Part shown: positions 8,330-15,297 of the stretch, one piece after another
Layout: every line of letters starts with the position of its first letter
Numbering within the stretch: the stretch's first letter is position 1
Assembly (NCBI RefSeq): GCF_946221935.1
Contig: NZ_CAMIGN010000018.1
Span: forward strand, 1 to 40,703
Direction: 5' to 3'
Length of the DNA stretch: 40,703 bases
From: an uncultured Corynebacterium sp.
Lineage (GTDB): Bacteria > Actinomycetota > Actinomycetes > Mycobacteriales > Mycobacteriaceae
Translations under genes and position numbers: made by a program
Notes under the pieces: model-generated
What the model was told of the DNA's origin: nothing
What the model saw: only the letters and a program-made list of their open reading frames with translations
The model's database searches: none

Positions 8330-9430
8330 TCACTCTAGGAAACGATAGGCCGCACTCAGGCGGTTGATCCACCAGTCACGACGCTCGCCGGTGACGCGGA
8401 ACTCGTTGAGGAGGTCCGGATCCGGAGCAACTGCGCCGGCGTGCATACGCCCATCCACGATCCGACGTTCAGCGAGGTCGCGGACGAAAAGAGTACCTGT
8501 GGCTAAGCCGGCTGCATTGGGTTCGGCAACCATGCCGTCGTCATCTATATGCGCCAGGCTGGCGGCTGCTCGCAGCCCCGCTCCCAGCCCCACTGCGGTA
8601 TCCAATGCAGAACTCACCGTGATGGATACCCCACGCTTGGCTACCTCGCTAGCTACCCGGCGCAATTGGTCCACACCTCCCAGCGGTGGCACTTTGAGGA
8701 CGGCAACGTCGCATGCGCCCGCGCTCGCTACCTCTTTGACTGCGGCGATCGGGTCGATGCTTTTGCGAATGGCCTCGTCTGCGGCCACACGCACAAAAAG
8801 CCCCCGCCGCATGAGGTTCTGGCGTACCTCCGCCAGCTCGGCGATGGTGCGACAAGGCTGCTCCACATAATCCAACGGACCGTCCGCAGCGAGGGTTTCC
8901 ACCGCTTCTAATGCCTGCTGTACGGTCCAGCCGCCGTTAGCGTCCATGCGAATCTTCGGAGCCACAACCCCCTGGTCGGCGTACCATTCTCGAACCGCGC
9001 GGACGCGTTGAATATCCTGCTGCATGCTGATCCCAGGATCCTTCGCCAAAGCAGATTTTTCCGCAACCTTGACCTTCACCGTAGTGCAACCGGGGTAGCG
9101 CGCCATGAGGTCATCAATGATCTCGGGCTGTGCTGCCACATCAACTGCGGGGATGGTGGCATTTACGGGAACCCATTCCTCCTGCTCACCCTGCTCGCTG
9201 TATCCGAACTGAATCGCCGAGCGCAGCCACAAGGAGGCTTCCGCCGGCTCATATTCCGGGAAAGGAGCGAACTCTGCCCACTGGGACGGGGCGTCAATAA
9301 GCAAGGCCTCACGGACAGCCACACCGCGGAAAGGTACCCGCATCGGCAGAGCAACCACATGAGAGCGCTCAAGCAACTCGGCGAGCGGCGGTAGGGCAAT
9401 GGCAGCGGATTTGGAAGTCTCAGTGTTCAT
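8330..9430 (-). CDS. menC: o-Succinylbenzoate synthase
   Basis: A 366-aa enolase-superfamily enzyme that dehydrates SHCHC to o-succinylbenzoate. The superfamily catalytic set is visible: the KxK pair (K119, K121), metal ligands D163 (in MDANGGW), E190 (in VEQPC) and D218 (in AADEA), and the opposite Lys K246 (in VLKVPPLGG). The start is ATG 9430, with AGGGAGA abutting and AAGG eight bases upstream. It is divergent from menB across 44 bp and is the first gene of the minus-strand menC-menD-DUF3592 run. Confidence 0.93.
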   Translation of the reverse strand: MNTETSKSAAIALPPLAELLERSHVVALPMRVPFRGVAVREALLIDAPSQWAEFAPFPEYEPAEASLWLRSAIQFGYSEQGEQEEWVPVNATIPAVDVAAQPEIIDDLMARYPGCTTVKVKVAEKSALAKDPGISMQQDIQRVRAVREWYADQGVVAPKIRMDANGGWTVQQALEAVETLAADGPLDYVEQPCRTIAELAEVRQNLMRRGLFVRVAADEAIRKSIDPIAAVKEVASAGACDVAVLKVPPLGGVDQLRRVASEVAKRGVSITVSSALDTAVGLGAGLRAAASLAHIDDDGMVAEPNAAGLATGTLFVRDLAERRIVDGRMHAGAVAPDPDLLNEFRVTGERRDWWINRLSAAYRFLE

Positions 9431-9440
9431 TCTCCCTACC

Positions 9441-9467
9441 TTGCCAAAAATTGCTGCCCGATAGAAT
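9441..9467 (+). promoter_or_regulatory. menB: Leaderless promoter of menB
   Basis: TTGCCA (9441-9446), a 15-bp spacer, then TAGAAT (9462-9467), exactly 7 nt before ATG 9475. The -10 and its distance fit a leaderless transcript; the -35 is tentative. The menC promoter must share this 44-bp divergent region. Confidence 0.6.
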
Positions 9468-9474
9468 GGCGAAC

Positions 9475-10437
9475 ATGAGCGAAAACAGCAGCAATCCCTT
9501 CAAGCCCGAACTATGGCGACCCGTGGACGCCCCCGGTGTCAACGATTTCACCGACATCACCTACCATCGCCACGTCGGCGAGGGGCGGGCGAATGGTATC
9601 GTGCGTATCGCATTTAACCGCCCTGAAGTGCGCAATGCTTTCCGTCCTCATACCGTCGACGAGCTGTACCGGGCGCTAGATCACGCGCGTCGCACCCCGG
9701 ATGTCGGCACGATCCTGCTGACCGGCAACGGGCCATCCCCGAAGGACGGCGGCTGGGCTTTCTGTTCCGGCGGCGATCAGCGTATCCGTGGTCGTTCTGG
9801 CTACCGCTATGCCACCGAGCACACTGGGGACGTGGCAGCGGCGGATGAGTCGAGTGTGGATACGGCACGCGAAAAGGTCGAGGGAGGCCGCCTGCACATC
9901 CTGGAAGTGCAGCGTCTGATCCGCACGATGCCGAAGGTTGTCATCGCCGTGGTTAACGGCTGGGCTGCAGGTGGTGGACACTCGCTGCACGTGGTGTGCG
10001 ACATGACAATTGCTTCCCGGCAGGAGGCGCGGTTCAAACAAACCGATGCGGATGTCGGGTCTTTCGACGCAGGCTATGGCTCGGCGTATCTGGCGCAGAT
10101 GGTGGGGCAGAAGTTCGCGCGTGAGATCTTCTTCCTGGGCCGGACATATAGCGCCGAGCGGATGCAGCAGATGGGCGCGGTGAATATCGTCGCTGACCAC
10201 GGCAGCTTGGAGGACGAGGCTATTCAAGCTGCTCGCGAGATCAACACAAAGTCCCCCACTGCCCAGCGCATGCTGAAGTTCGCCTTCAACCTGGCCGATG
10301 ACGGTCTGATGGGGCAGCAAGTCTTCGCGGGCGAGGCCACACGACTGGCCTACATGACCGACGAAGCGGTCGAGGGCAAGGAGGCCTTTTTGGAGAAGCG
10401 TGAGCCACGCTGGGAGCCCTTCCCTTATTACTACTAG
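9475..10437 (+). CDS. menB: 1,4-Dihydroxy-2-naphthoyl-CoA synthase
   Basis: A 320-aa crotonase-fold enzyme that closes the naphthoquinone ring from o-succinylbenzoyl-CoA. Family features include the oxyanion-hole segment CSGGDQRIRG, the second loop NGWAAGGGHSLHVVCD, and the active-site region TDADVGSFDAGYGSAY, followed by the MenB-specific C-terminal end EKREPRWEPFPYYY. Upstream in-frame starts exist (TTG 9451, ATG 9466), but ATG 9475 is chosen because the TAGAAT hexamer lies 7 nt before it. It is divergent from menC, so the ring-forming steps menC, menD and menB are controlled from one small region. Confidence 0.95.
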   Translation: MSENSSNPFKPELWRPVDAPGVNDFTDITYHRHVGEGRANGIVRIAFNRPEVRNAFRPHTVDELYRALDHARRTPDVGTILLTGNGPSPKDGGWAFCSGGDQRIRGRSGYRYATEHTGDVAAADESSVDTAREKVEGGRLHILEVQRLIRTMPKVVIAVVNGWAAGGGHSLHVVCDMTIASRQEARFKQTDADVGSFDAGYGSAYLAQMVGQKFAREIFFLGRTYSAERMQQMGAVNIVADHGSLEDEAIQAAREINTKSPTAQRMLKFAFNLADDGLMGQQVFAGEATRLAYMTDEAVEGKEAFLEKREPRWEPFPYYY

Positions 10438-10455
10438 GGCTAACTAGGGTGCGCC

Positions 10456-10487
10456 CTTGCTTTTAGCCGCTCTTGCTTTTAGCCAGC
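10456..10487. repeat. 16-bp tandem duplication upstream of the DoxX-like gene
   Basis: cttgcttttagccgct (10456-10471) is followed directly by cttgcttttagccagc (10472-10487), 14 of 16 identical. It lies between the menB stop and the -10 of the DoxX-like gene. It could be slippage-derived; no function is evident. Confidence 0.6.
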
Positions 10488-10507
10488 CCGGAGCAGCGCT
10501 AACTTGG

Positions 10508-10513
10508 TAGCGT
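10508..10513 (+). promoter_or_regulatory. Leaderless -10 of the DoxX-like gene
   Basis: TAGCGT at 10508-10513 lies exactly 7 nt before ATG 10521, and there is no Shine-Dalgarno sequence. Confidence 0.5.
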
Positions 10514-10520
10514 TAGCAGC

Positions 10521-11480
10521 ATGAACATTTATAAAGATGTTTGCATCACCATTTCCCGCATCCTGGTGGGCATCGTGCTGCTGGCGCATGGTTGGCAAAA
10601 ATACAATTCCTGGACCATCGACGGTACCGCTAAATCCTTCGAGTCCATGAGCGTCCCATGGCCGAACGCTTCCGCACAATTCGCAACATATTTCGAACTC
10701 GCTGCCGGTGTGCTGCTCATCCTGGGTCTGCTGGTTCGGATCGTCGGCCCAATCTTGTTTGTGCAAATGGTCTTCGCATTTGGTTTCGCGCACTGGGGTA
10801 AGGGTGTCTTCGTTTCCGATGGCGGCTGGGAGCTTGTCGGTCTTCTGGGCGCCGCGGGTCTCGCCCTGGCAGCGTATGGCTCCGGCCGTTTTAGCTTGGA
10901 CTACCTCTTTATGACGCCCGTACGTGCCCGTAAGGAACGTAAGGAAAAGACGGCCAAGGAGGCTGAAACGGCTAGGGGCAATGAAGCTTTCGGCCTAAAC
11001 AACGGCAACTTTGCACCCGCAGGTGCGCCGGCTGGATCGGTCGGGAATCAGAATATGGCTCCGAATTCGGGGCAGGCGCAGGGTCAGGCTCAGAGGCAGA
11101 ATCCGGGGCAGAATCCTTTCGGCAATTACGGTTCCCCGGCTCAGCGCTCGAATAACCAGGGTCTGAATAGCCAAGGCCTGAATAGCCAAGGCGCTAACAA
11201 CCAGAGCAACAACATGTGGAATAACCCACGCCGCGACGCCAACGCCACCGCGGGTGGTGCCGGTGTCATTGGCGGCAGCAATGCCACTCCGTTTGGTAGC
11301 TCCCAATATGGCGACAGCTCCAATGCCGATGCGCCTACCACCCAGTGGAACAGCAACCAGGGCAATGGACCGTCGAACAGCAGCTTCGGCGATTTCTCCA
11401 GCTCTGGTTCTGGTTCCAGCTCTGACGGTGGCTCCGATGCTGGCGGTGACGGCGGCGGAGATGGCGGCGGTGGCGATTAA
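10521..11480 (+). CDS. DoxX-family membrane protein with long low-complexity tail
   Basis: A 319-aa protein in two parts. Residues 1-135 are a DoxX-type four-helix membrane domain (about 7-24, 53-75, 77-95, 103-122), with the family's ISRILVGIVLLAHGWQK start and a central GLLVRIVGP turn. From about 138 the protein becomes a disordered tail of about 180 residues: first Lys/Glu-rich, then Asn/Gln/Gly/Ser-rich with short repeats (NNQGLNSQGLNSQG, about 212-225), and finally Gly/Asp/Ser-only to the end. DoxX relatives are linked to redox or respiratory membrane complexes, but no activity can be assigned here. The start is supported by a TAGCGT hexamer 7 nt upstream. It follows menB in the same direction and ends at two hairpins. 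The tail is unusual for the family. Confidence 0.75.
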   Translation: MNIYKDVCITISRILVGIVLLAHGWQKYNSWTIDGTAKSFESMSVPWPNASAQFATYFELAAGVLLILGLLVRIVGPILFVQMVFAFGFAHWGKGVFVSDGGWELVGLLGAAGLALAAYGSGRFSLDYLFMTPVRARKERKEKTAKEAETARGNEAFGLNNGNFAPAGAPAGSVGNQNMAPNSGQAQGQAQRQNPGQNPFGNYGSPAQRSNNQGLNSQGLNSQGANNQSNNMWNNPRRDANATAGGAGVIGGSNATPFGSSQYGDSSNADAPTTQWNSNQGNGPSNSSFGDFSSSGSGSSSDGGSDAGGDGGGDGGGGD

Positions 11481-11496
11481 AGGCCAGACGCCATCC

Positions 11497-11567
11497 GCGA
11501 GCCACTTTTAAGGCTCGCCCACCACTACCCCGCCGGAGGAGCTGATAGCTTCCCGGCGGGTTTTGTT
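11497..11567 (+). terminator. Terminator after the DoxX-like gene
   Basis: Two hairpins follow the stop. The first is gcgagcc/ggctcgc (11497-11503, 11512-11518). The second is a longer stem built on cccgccgg (11528-11535) and cggcggg (11554-11560), followed by TTTTGTT. The second is the likely intrinsic terminator. Confidence 0.75.
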
Positions 11568-11588
11568 GCTTTCAAGTGCGAACTTAAG

Positions 11589-11635
11589 GTTGGAACAAAA
11601 AATACTTGACGTTTCCAACAGTTGTTAACTACCCT
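11589..11635 (+). promoter_or_regulatory. Promoter with inverted repeat, upstream of the 138-aa gene
   Basis: TTGACG (11606-11611), an 18-bp spacer and TACCCT (11630-11635) make one of the better sigma-A-like promoters here. Inverted half-sites gttggaac (11589-11596) and gtttccaac (11611-11619) flank and overlap the -35, a layout expected for a repressor or activator site. Confidence 0.5.
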
Positions 11636-11686
11636 ATGTTCTATCGTTAGAAACTCAACGTCGTCAAAGGAAGGAGGGTAGGCATC

Positions 11687-12103
11687 ATGTTTAACCCATT
11701 CAACCAGCTCCGGGCTAAGCTCCGAACCGCTGTCACCACCAAGGGCCCTGATCCGGCTGCGCATTTTGCGTCGATTCACGCCGCTGGCACACGCGTCGCA
11801 AATGCACACCGCACACGCAACACACACGCACCAATCGAGACAGATTCCCTCCTCCTTCCCGCACAGTATCGCCACTACCTAAAGGCAAACAGCGATCTCC
11901 CTACCCCCTCTTTGAACGCCTTGGATACACGCAGCCCCTCCTACCTCGACATCGTCGCTTACCTCATCGACACCGGGAAAACCCCGGCCACTCGCCAGGA
12001 TGTACAGGCTAGTTTCCTGGCCATCCATAAGCGTCTACCCGGCCCGGAGGAGCTGGAAGCCACTGTAAAGCGCGTCCAGGAATTCGGTCTTCAGGCCGAC
12101 TAA
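11687..12103 (+). CDS. Hypothetical protein, 138 aa
   Basis: I do not recognise this protein. It is soluble-looking, without membrane segments or a signal peptide. The N-terminal 60 residues are basic and His/Arg/Thr-rich. The C-terminal half (about 85-138) is better ordered, with helix-like segments SYLDIVAYLIDTGK and EELEATVKRVQEFGL. Expression signals are strong: GGAGGG 8 nt before ATG 11687, a good upstream promoter and a terminator hairpin downstream. Codon use fits the host rather than the mobile element that follows. The gene is a monocistronic unit just upstream of the insertion element, so originally it was the neighbour of menE. Confidence 0.7.
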   Translation: MFNPFNQLRAKLRTAVTTKGPDPAAHFASIHAAGTRVANAHRTRNTHAPIETDSLLLPAQYRHYLKANSDLPTPSLNALDTRSPSYLDIVAYLIDTGKTPATRQDVQASFLAIHKRLPGPEELEATVKRVQEFGLQAD

Positions 12104-12124
12104 CCCCTCGCCGGAGCAACATAG

Positions 12125-12157
12125 CCCTCGTGCGCACCTCTTGCGCGCGGGGGTTTT
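12125..12157 (+). terminator. Terminator after the 138-aa gene
   Basis: The stem ccctcgtgcgc (12125-12135) pairs with gcgcgcggggg (12143-12153), allowing G-U pairs, and is followed by TTTT. It is an intrinsic terminator that isolates this gene from the inserted element. Confidence 0.75.
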
Positions 12158-12224
12158 GCTTCGCCCCCTCCCCCTCCTCCGAATGTCGCACCCCTTACAA
12201 GCCGTCACGGGGACAGGGCACACC

Positions 12225-12230
12225 TCTAGG
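12225..12230 (+). repeat. Left target-site duplication (TCTAGG)
   Basis: TCTAGG directly abuts the left end of the insertion element and is repeated at 15272-15277. It fits the NCTAGN hexamer preferred by IS481. Confidence 0.9.
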
Positions 12231-12256
12231 TGTACTGACCGGAGATGTTGATCGAG

Positions 12257-12997
12257 TCAGGCAGTGGTGAGCCAGTCTTGAATGTCCTCTGGTTTGTGGA
12301 TTAGGAGGTCGCGCCGTCCGGGGCGGCGTTCGATCCACCCTCGGTCGATGAGGGCGCGCATGAGCGCGGCTCCGAGTCCTCCAGCGAGGTGGTGGCGTTG
12401 CTCGGTCCAGTCCGTACACACCTTCAGCAGGGGACGACGCCCAGCCTGCACCACGGCGAGGTCAATACCGATCCGGGCGAAGTGCTGGGCAGCGTGGGGA
12501 CCCAGCACGTAGCCGGTGGCCGTCGGGCCGGCGATGGCATCGAGCGGACCCCGAACGGTGCCCTGGATGCCGTCGGTGCGGCGCAGCGTCTCGACCTCGA
12601 CCAGGCCCGCCAGGATGTCGGTGCCCAGACTGCCGGCCAGGTGGTCGTAGCAGCTGCGCGCCACCCGCAACCGGTCCCACTGGCTGGCCTGGCGTAGCCC
12701 CGTGACGCCAGGGGTGGACGCCAGAGGGATCAACGACTCCAGGACCACCGCGACGTGGGGGCCTGCGAGCCGGTAGCGACGCACCCGTCCCTCGGGCTCG
12801 ACGACGAGCAGTCCTGCCCCCGCCAGGCGGGACAGGTGCTCGCTGGCGGTGGAGGTGCGCACCCCTGCCACCTGGGCCAGGCACGTCACGGGGCGGGCGT
12901 TGCCGTCGAGCAGTTCGAGCATCATCGCGGCGCGTGACCGATCGGCGAAGTGCGCGGCCACCGAGGCGATGTCTGGCTGTGGGTCCATGTCACCCAT
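12257..12997 (-). CDS. ArsR-like winged-helix transcriptional regulator
   Basis: A 246-aa protein with an N-terminal winged helix (about 10-85). The pattern FADRSRAAMMLELLDGNARPVTCLAQVAGVRTSTASEHLSRL...GLLVVEPEGRVRRYRL is typical of ArsR/SmtB regulators. No metal-binding Cys cluster is visible in the recognition helix. The C-terminal 150 residues are an extra domain, probably for ligand sensing or dimerisation, ending IERRPGRRDLLIHKPEDIQDWL. It is divergent from the MFS exporter across about 57 bp, the usual arrangement for a local repressor whose effector is exported. The start is ATG 12997; ATG 12988 and GTG 13003 are alternatives. It lies inside the mobile element, with its 3' end 26 bp from the left terminus. 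Confidence 0.8.
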   Translation of the reverse strand: MGDMDPQPDIASVAAHFADRSRAAMMLELLDGNARPVTCLAQVAGVRTSTASEHLSRLAGAGLLVVEPEGRVRRYRLAGPHVAVVLESLIPLASTPGVTGLRQASQWDRLRVARSCYDHLAGSLGTDILAGLVEVETLRRTDGIQGTVRGPLDAIAGPTATGYVLGPHAAQHFARIGIDLAVVQAGRRPLLKVCTDWTEQRHHLAGGLGAALMRALIDRGWIERRPGRRDLLIHKPEDIQDWLTTA

Positions 12998-13012
12998 TCT
13001 CACCCCGTCACA

Positions 13013-13047
13013 CTTCGACCGCCACCGAAGCGTCCATACCTTATCGT
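13013..13047 (+). promoter_or_regulatory. Promoter/operator between regulator and exporter
   Basis: The perfect inverted repeat CTTCG (13013-13017) / CGAAG (13026-13030) overlaps a possible -35 (TTCGAC, 13014-13019). It is followed by TACCTT (13037-13042, spacer 17) and TATCGT (13042-13047, 7 nt before ATG 13055). It is a plausible operator for the divergent ArsR-like protein. The TATCGT spacing suggests a leaderless exporter mRNA. Confidence 0.45.
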
Positions 13048-13054
13048 GGTCGAC

Positions 13055-14293
13055 ATGAACCTCTCTCCTGATGCCCCCGCCTCACACCGGGGTGATGCCC
13101 GCCGCAACGGCGGGACATTCCTGCTCGTAGTGTTGTGCATCCCCATGTTCCTGGTGCTGCTGGATGTGTTGGCCATGAACGTGGCGATGCCCACGGTCGG
13201 CCGCACCTTCCATGTGCCCGTGGCGCGCTGGGCCCAGGTCGTGGATGCCTACACCGTGCCCCTCGCCCTCGCGCTGCTGCCCGCCGGGTGGTTGGTCGAC
13301 CGCATCGGGCCACGTCGCGCCCTGCTGGTCGGCATCACCGTGTTCACCGCCGCGTCGCTGCTCGGAGGGCTGGCCGGGACATGGCTCGTGGTCCTGACGG
13401 CCCGCTGGGGTCAGGGGTTGGCTGCTGCCGTGATGCTGCCGGCCGGGTTGGCCGCCCTGAGCCAGGCATGGCCCGAGCCCGGTGAGCGAGCCAAGGCCTT
13501 GGGGGCCTGGTCGAGCATCAGCGCCGTGGCGACCGCGCTGGGACCCGCCGTGGGCGGTCTACTCGTCGCCGCGCTGTCATGGCGGGCCGTGTTCTGGATC
13601 AATGTGCCCCTCGGCCTCTTCGCCGCGTGGGGGACCGGGCGCCAGCTGCATGCGGCTCGCCCTGCGGTCCTGCACGCCGGCCCGCCCGCCGCCGCTGGTC
13701 GAGGCGAGATGGCCAAGCGTGCGCTGGTCGGGTCCGTGATCGCGGCAGCGATGATGACCTCGGGCGCGAACGGCACTCTCCAGGCCGTCACGGTCCACTT
13801 GCAGTCCGGGCTCGGGATGGGTGCCGGGCCGACTGGACTGCTGCTGTTGCTCGCCACAGCGCCATTCGTCGTGCTCGGCCCCCTCTCGGGGAGGGCTGTC
13901 GTCCGCCTCGGCCGACGCCGCGTCGCTGCCCTGGGATTCGCCGTCGGCGCCGTGGGACTCGCGACGCTGGGCCGGCTGCCGGGAACCATGGGTCTCGCCC
14001 CAGGGCTGCTGGGCATCGGGGTCGGCCTCGGGTTGATGACCTCCGCCATCGTGGGCGAAAGCCTGTCCGCCTGGCCTGGCCGCCCAGGAGTGGCCAGCGG
14101 GCTCAACAACGCCCTCCGACAGGCAGGAACCAGCCTCGGCGTGGCCCTCGGAAGCTGGGCAGCCGGATGGTGGAGCGGAACGCCGCTGCTCGTGAGAACC
14201 GGAGCCGCAGCAGGACTTTGGTGGGTCGGAGCAGCCGTCCTGGTCTTGGTCACTTTCACCCGCTCCCGCAGGTCGAGGAAGAACCCGCGATGA
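13055..14293 (+). CDS. MFS transporter, DHA2-like drug exporter
   Basis: A 412-aa major facilitator with about 12 membrane segments. N-terminal features are FLVLLDVLAMNVAMPTVGR in helix 1 (the LDxxxxNVAxP pattern of DHA2 proteins), WLVDRIGPRRALL (motif A between helices 2 and 3), and ALGPAVGGLLVAALSWRAVFWINVP (motif C, an antiporter signature). The second half has SGLNNALRQAGTSLGVALG, also DHA2-like. It is shorter than 14-helix DHA2 pumps (about 480-530 aa). The substrate cannot be told; export of a toxic compound by proton antiport is inferred. ATG 13055 has TATCGT 7 nt upstream. The stop overlaps the transposase start (ATGA). It is a passenger gene of the insertion element. Confidence 0.85.
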   Translation: MNLSPDAPASHRGDARRNGGTFLLVVLCIPMFLVLLDVLAMNVAMPTVGRTFHVPVARWAQVVDAYTVPLALALLPAGWLVDRIGPRRALLVGITVFTAASLLGGLAGTWLVVLTARWGQGLAAAVMLPAGLAALSQAWPEPGERAKALGAWSSISAVATALGPAVGGLLVAALSWRAVFWINVPLGLFAAWGTGRQLHAARPAVLHAGPPAAAGRGEMAKRALVGSVIAAAMMTSGANGTLQAVTVHLQSGLGMGAGPTGLLLLLATAPFVVLGPLSGRAVVRLGRRRVAALGFAVGAVGLATLGRLPGTMGLAPGLLGIGVGLGLMTSAIVGESLSAWPGRPGVASGLNNALRQAGTSLGVALGSWAAGWWSGTPLLVRTGAAAGLWWVGAAVLVLVTFTRSRRSRKNPR

Positions 14294-15276
14294 GCCACCC
14301 CAACGCTGCCCCTCACACCCCGCCACCGACTGATCGTCGCCCGGCTCGTGGTCGACCAGGGCTGGCCGGTCAGCGAAGTCGCAGCCCGATTCCAGGTCTC
14401 CTGGCCCACCGTGAAGCGCTGGGCCGACCGCTACCGCACCGGCCAGTCCATGCAGGACCGCTCCTCACGGCCCCACCGGTCGCCGAACAAGACCAGCCAA
14501 GCCACGACCAGGCGTTGCATCCAGCTCAGCCTGCGCCTGCGCGAAGGACCGGTCCAGCTCGCGTGCCGGCTCGGGATCGCCCCGTCGACGGTCCATCGGA
14601 TCCTGGTCGACGCGCACCTGAACCGGCTTTCCCATGTCGACCGCGCCACGGGAGAGCCCGTTCGCCGTTACGAGCACGACCATCCCGGGGCGATGCTGCA
14701 CGTCGATGTGAAGAAGCTCGGCAACATCCCTGACGGCGGGGCTGGCGCTACGTCGGCCGACAACAAGGCGACCGCAACCGCGCTGCCACCCCGGACAAGC
14801 CTCGCAACAAGTGGCGGGACCCGTTGATGGGAAAGGCGTACGTCCACACCGTCATCGATGACCACTCCCGTGTCGCCTACGCCGAGATCCATGACGACGA
14901 AACCGCCCTCACCGCCACTGCCGTGCTGGTCCGGGCTGTCGAGTGGTTCAACCAGCGTGGCGTCACCGTCGAGAGGGTGTTGTCCGACAATGGAGGCGCC
15001 TACCGCTCACACCTGTGGCGAGACACCTGCCATGAGCTCGGGATCAAGCACAAGCGCACCAGGCCCTATCGGCCGCAGACCAACGGGAAGATCGAGAGAT
15101 TCCACCGCACCCTGGCCGACGGCTGGGCCTACGCCCGCTGCTACACCTCTGAAGCCGAGCGCCGCGGTGAGCTCGAGGGCTGGCTGCACTACTACAACCA
15201 CCACAGGCCCCACACCGCCTGCGGCAACCAGCCACCCTTCACGCGATTAACAAACGTCCCCGATCAGTACATCTAG
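14290..15276 (+). pseudogene. IS481-family transposase, disrupted by two frameshifts
   Basis: Joined across frames this is a 328-codon IS481-type transposase. It has an N-terminal helix-turn-helix (VSEVAARFQVSWPTVKRWADRY) and a DDE core with D in HVDVKKLG (14704-14706), D in SDNGGAY (14986-14988) and E in TNGKIERFH (15094-15096); the last two are 35 residues apart. The frame beginning at ATG 14290 (MSHPNA...) must slip at CCCC 14309-14312, where one C is extra. It must slip again at GGGG 14738-14741, where one G is missing. The two shifts cancel, and there is no other damage. The start overlaps the MFS stop, and the stop TAG (14 of it outside the element in the sense that it lies in the target duplication, 15274-15276) is not encoded by the element. 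It may be inactive, or it may have homopolymer sequencing errors. Confidence 0.82.
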
Positions 15277-15277
15277 G
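15272..15277 (+). repeat. Right target-site duplication (TCTAGG)
   Basis: Direct copy of 12225-12230, abutting the right end of the element. It supplies the TAG at which the transposase frame stops. Confidence 0.9.
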
Positions 15278-15284
15278 CAGGTTG

Positions 15285-15290
15285 TACATT
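15285..15290 (+). promoter_or_regulatory. menE: Leaderless -10 of menE
   Basis: TACATT at 15285-15290 lies exactly 7 nt before ATG 15298. The element ends at 15271, so the -35 position (about 15262-15268) now falls inside the right terminal repeat (gatcag). It has no likeness to TTGACA. Confidence 0.55.
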
Positions 15291-15297
15291 GGTCAGC

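Larger units (their letters stand above)
12231..15271 (+). mobile_element. IS481-like element with ArsR/MFS passenger genes
   Basis: A complete 3041-bp element. The ends are inverted repeats: left TGTACTGACCGGAGATGTT and right, read inward, TGTACTGATCGGGGACGTT, 16 of 19 identical and continuing with weaker matches. Both flanks carry the direct repeat TCTAGG, a 6-bp target duplication of the NCTAGN type. Inside are a divergent regulator/exporter pair (12257-14293) and a DDE transposase (14290-15276). Composition is visibly more GC-rich than the neighbours, indicating acquisition from a higher-GC actinobacterium. Passenger genes are known for some actinobacterial IS481-family elements, including drug-resistance genes. 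The insertion lies between the 138-aa gene and menE, very close to the menE promoter. Confidence 0.92.

Noticed and set aside
13055..14293. Calling the exporter a chloramphenicol resistance gene (cmx)
   Set aside because: The DHA2-like motifs do not identify a substrate; the resemblance to known IS481-borne resistance is only in arrangement.
14309..14741. IS3-type programmed -1 frameshift in the transposase
   Set aside because: IS481 transposases are single-frame; the two slip sites are far apart, opposite in sign, and neither is an A6G/A7-type slippery site.
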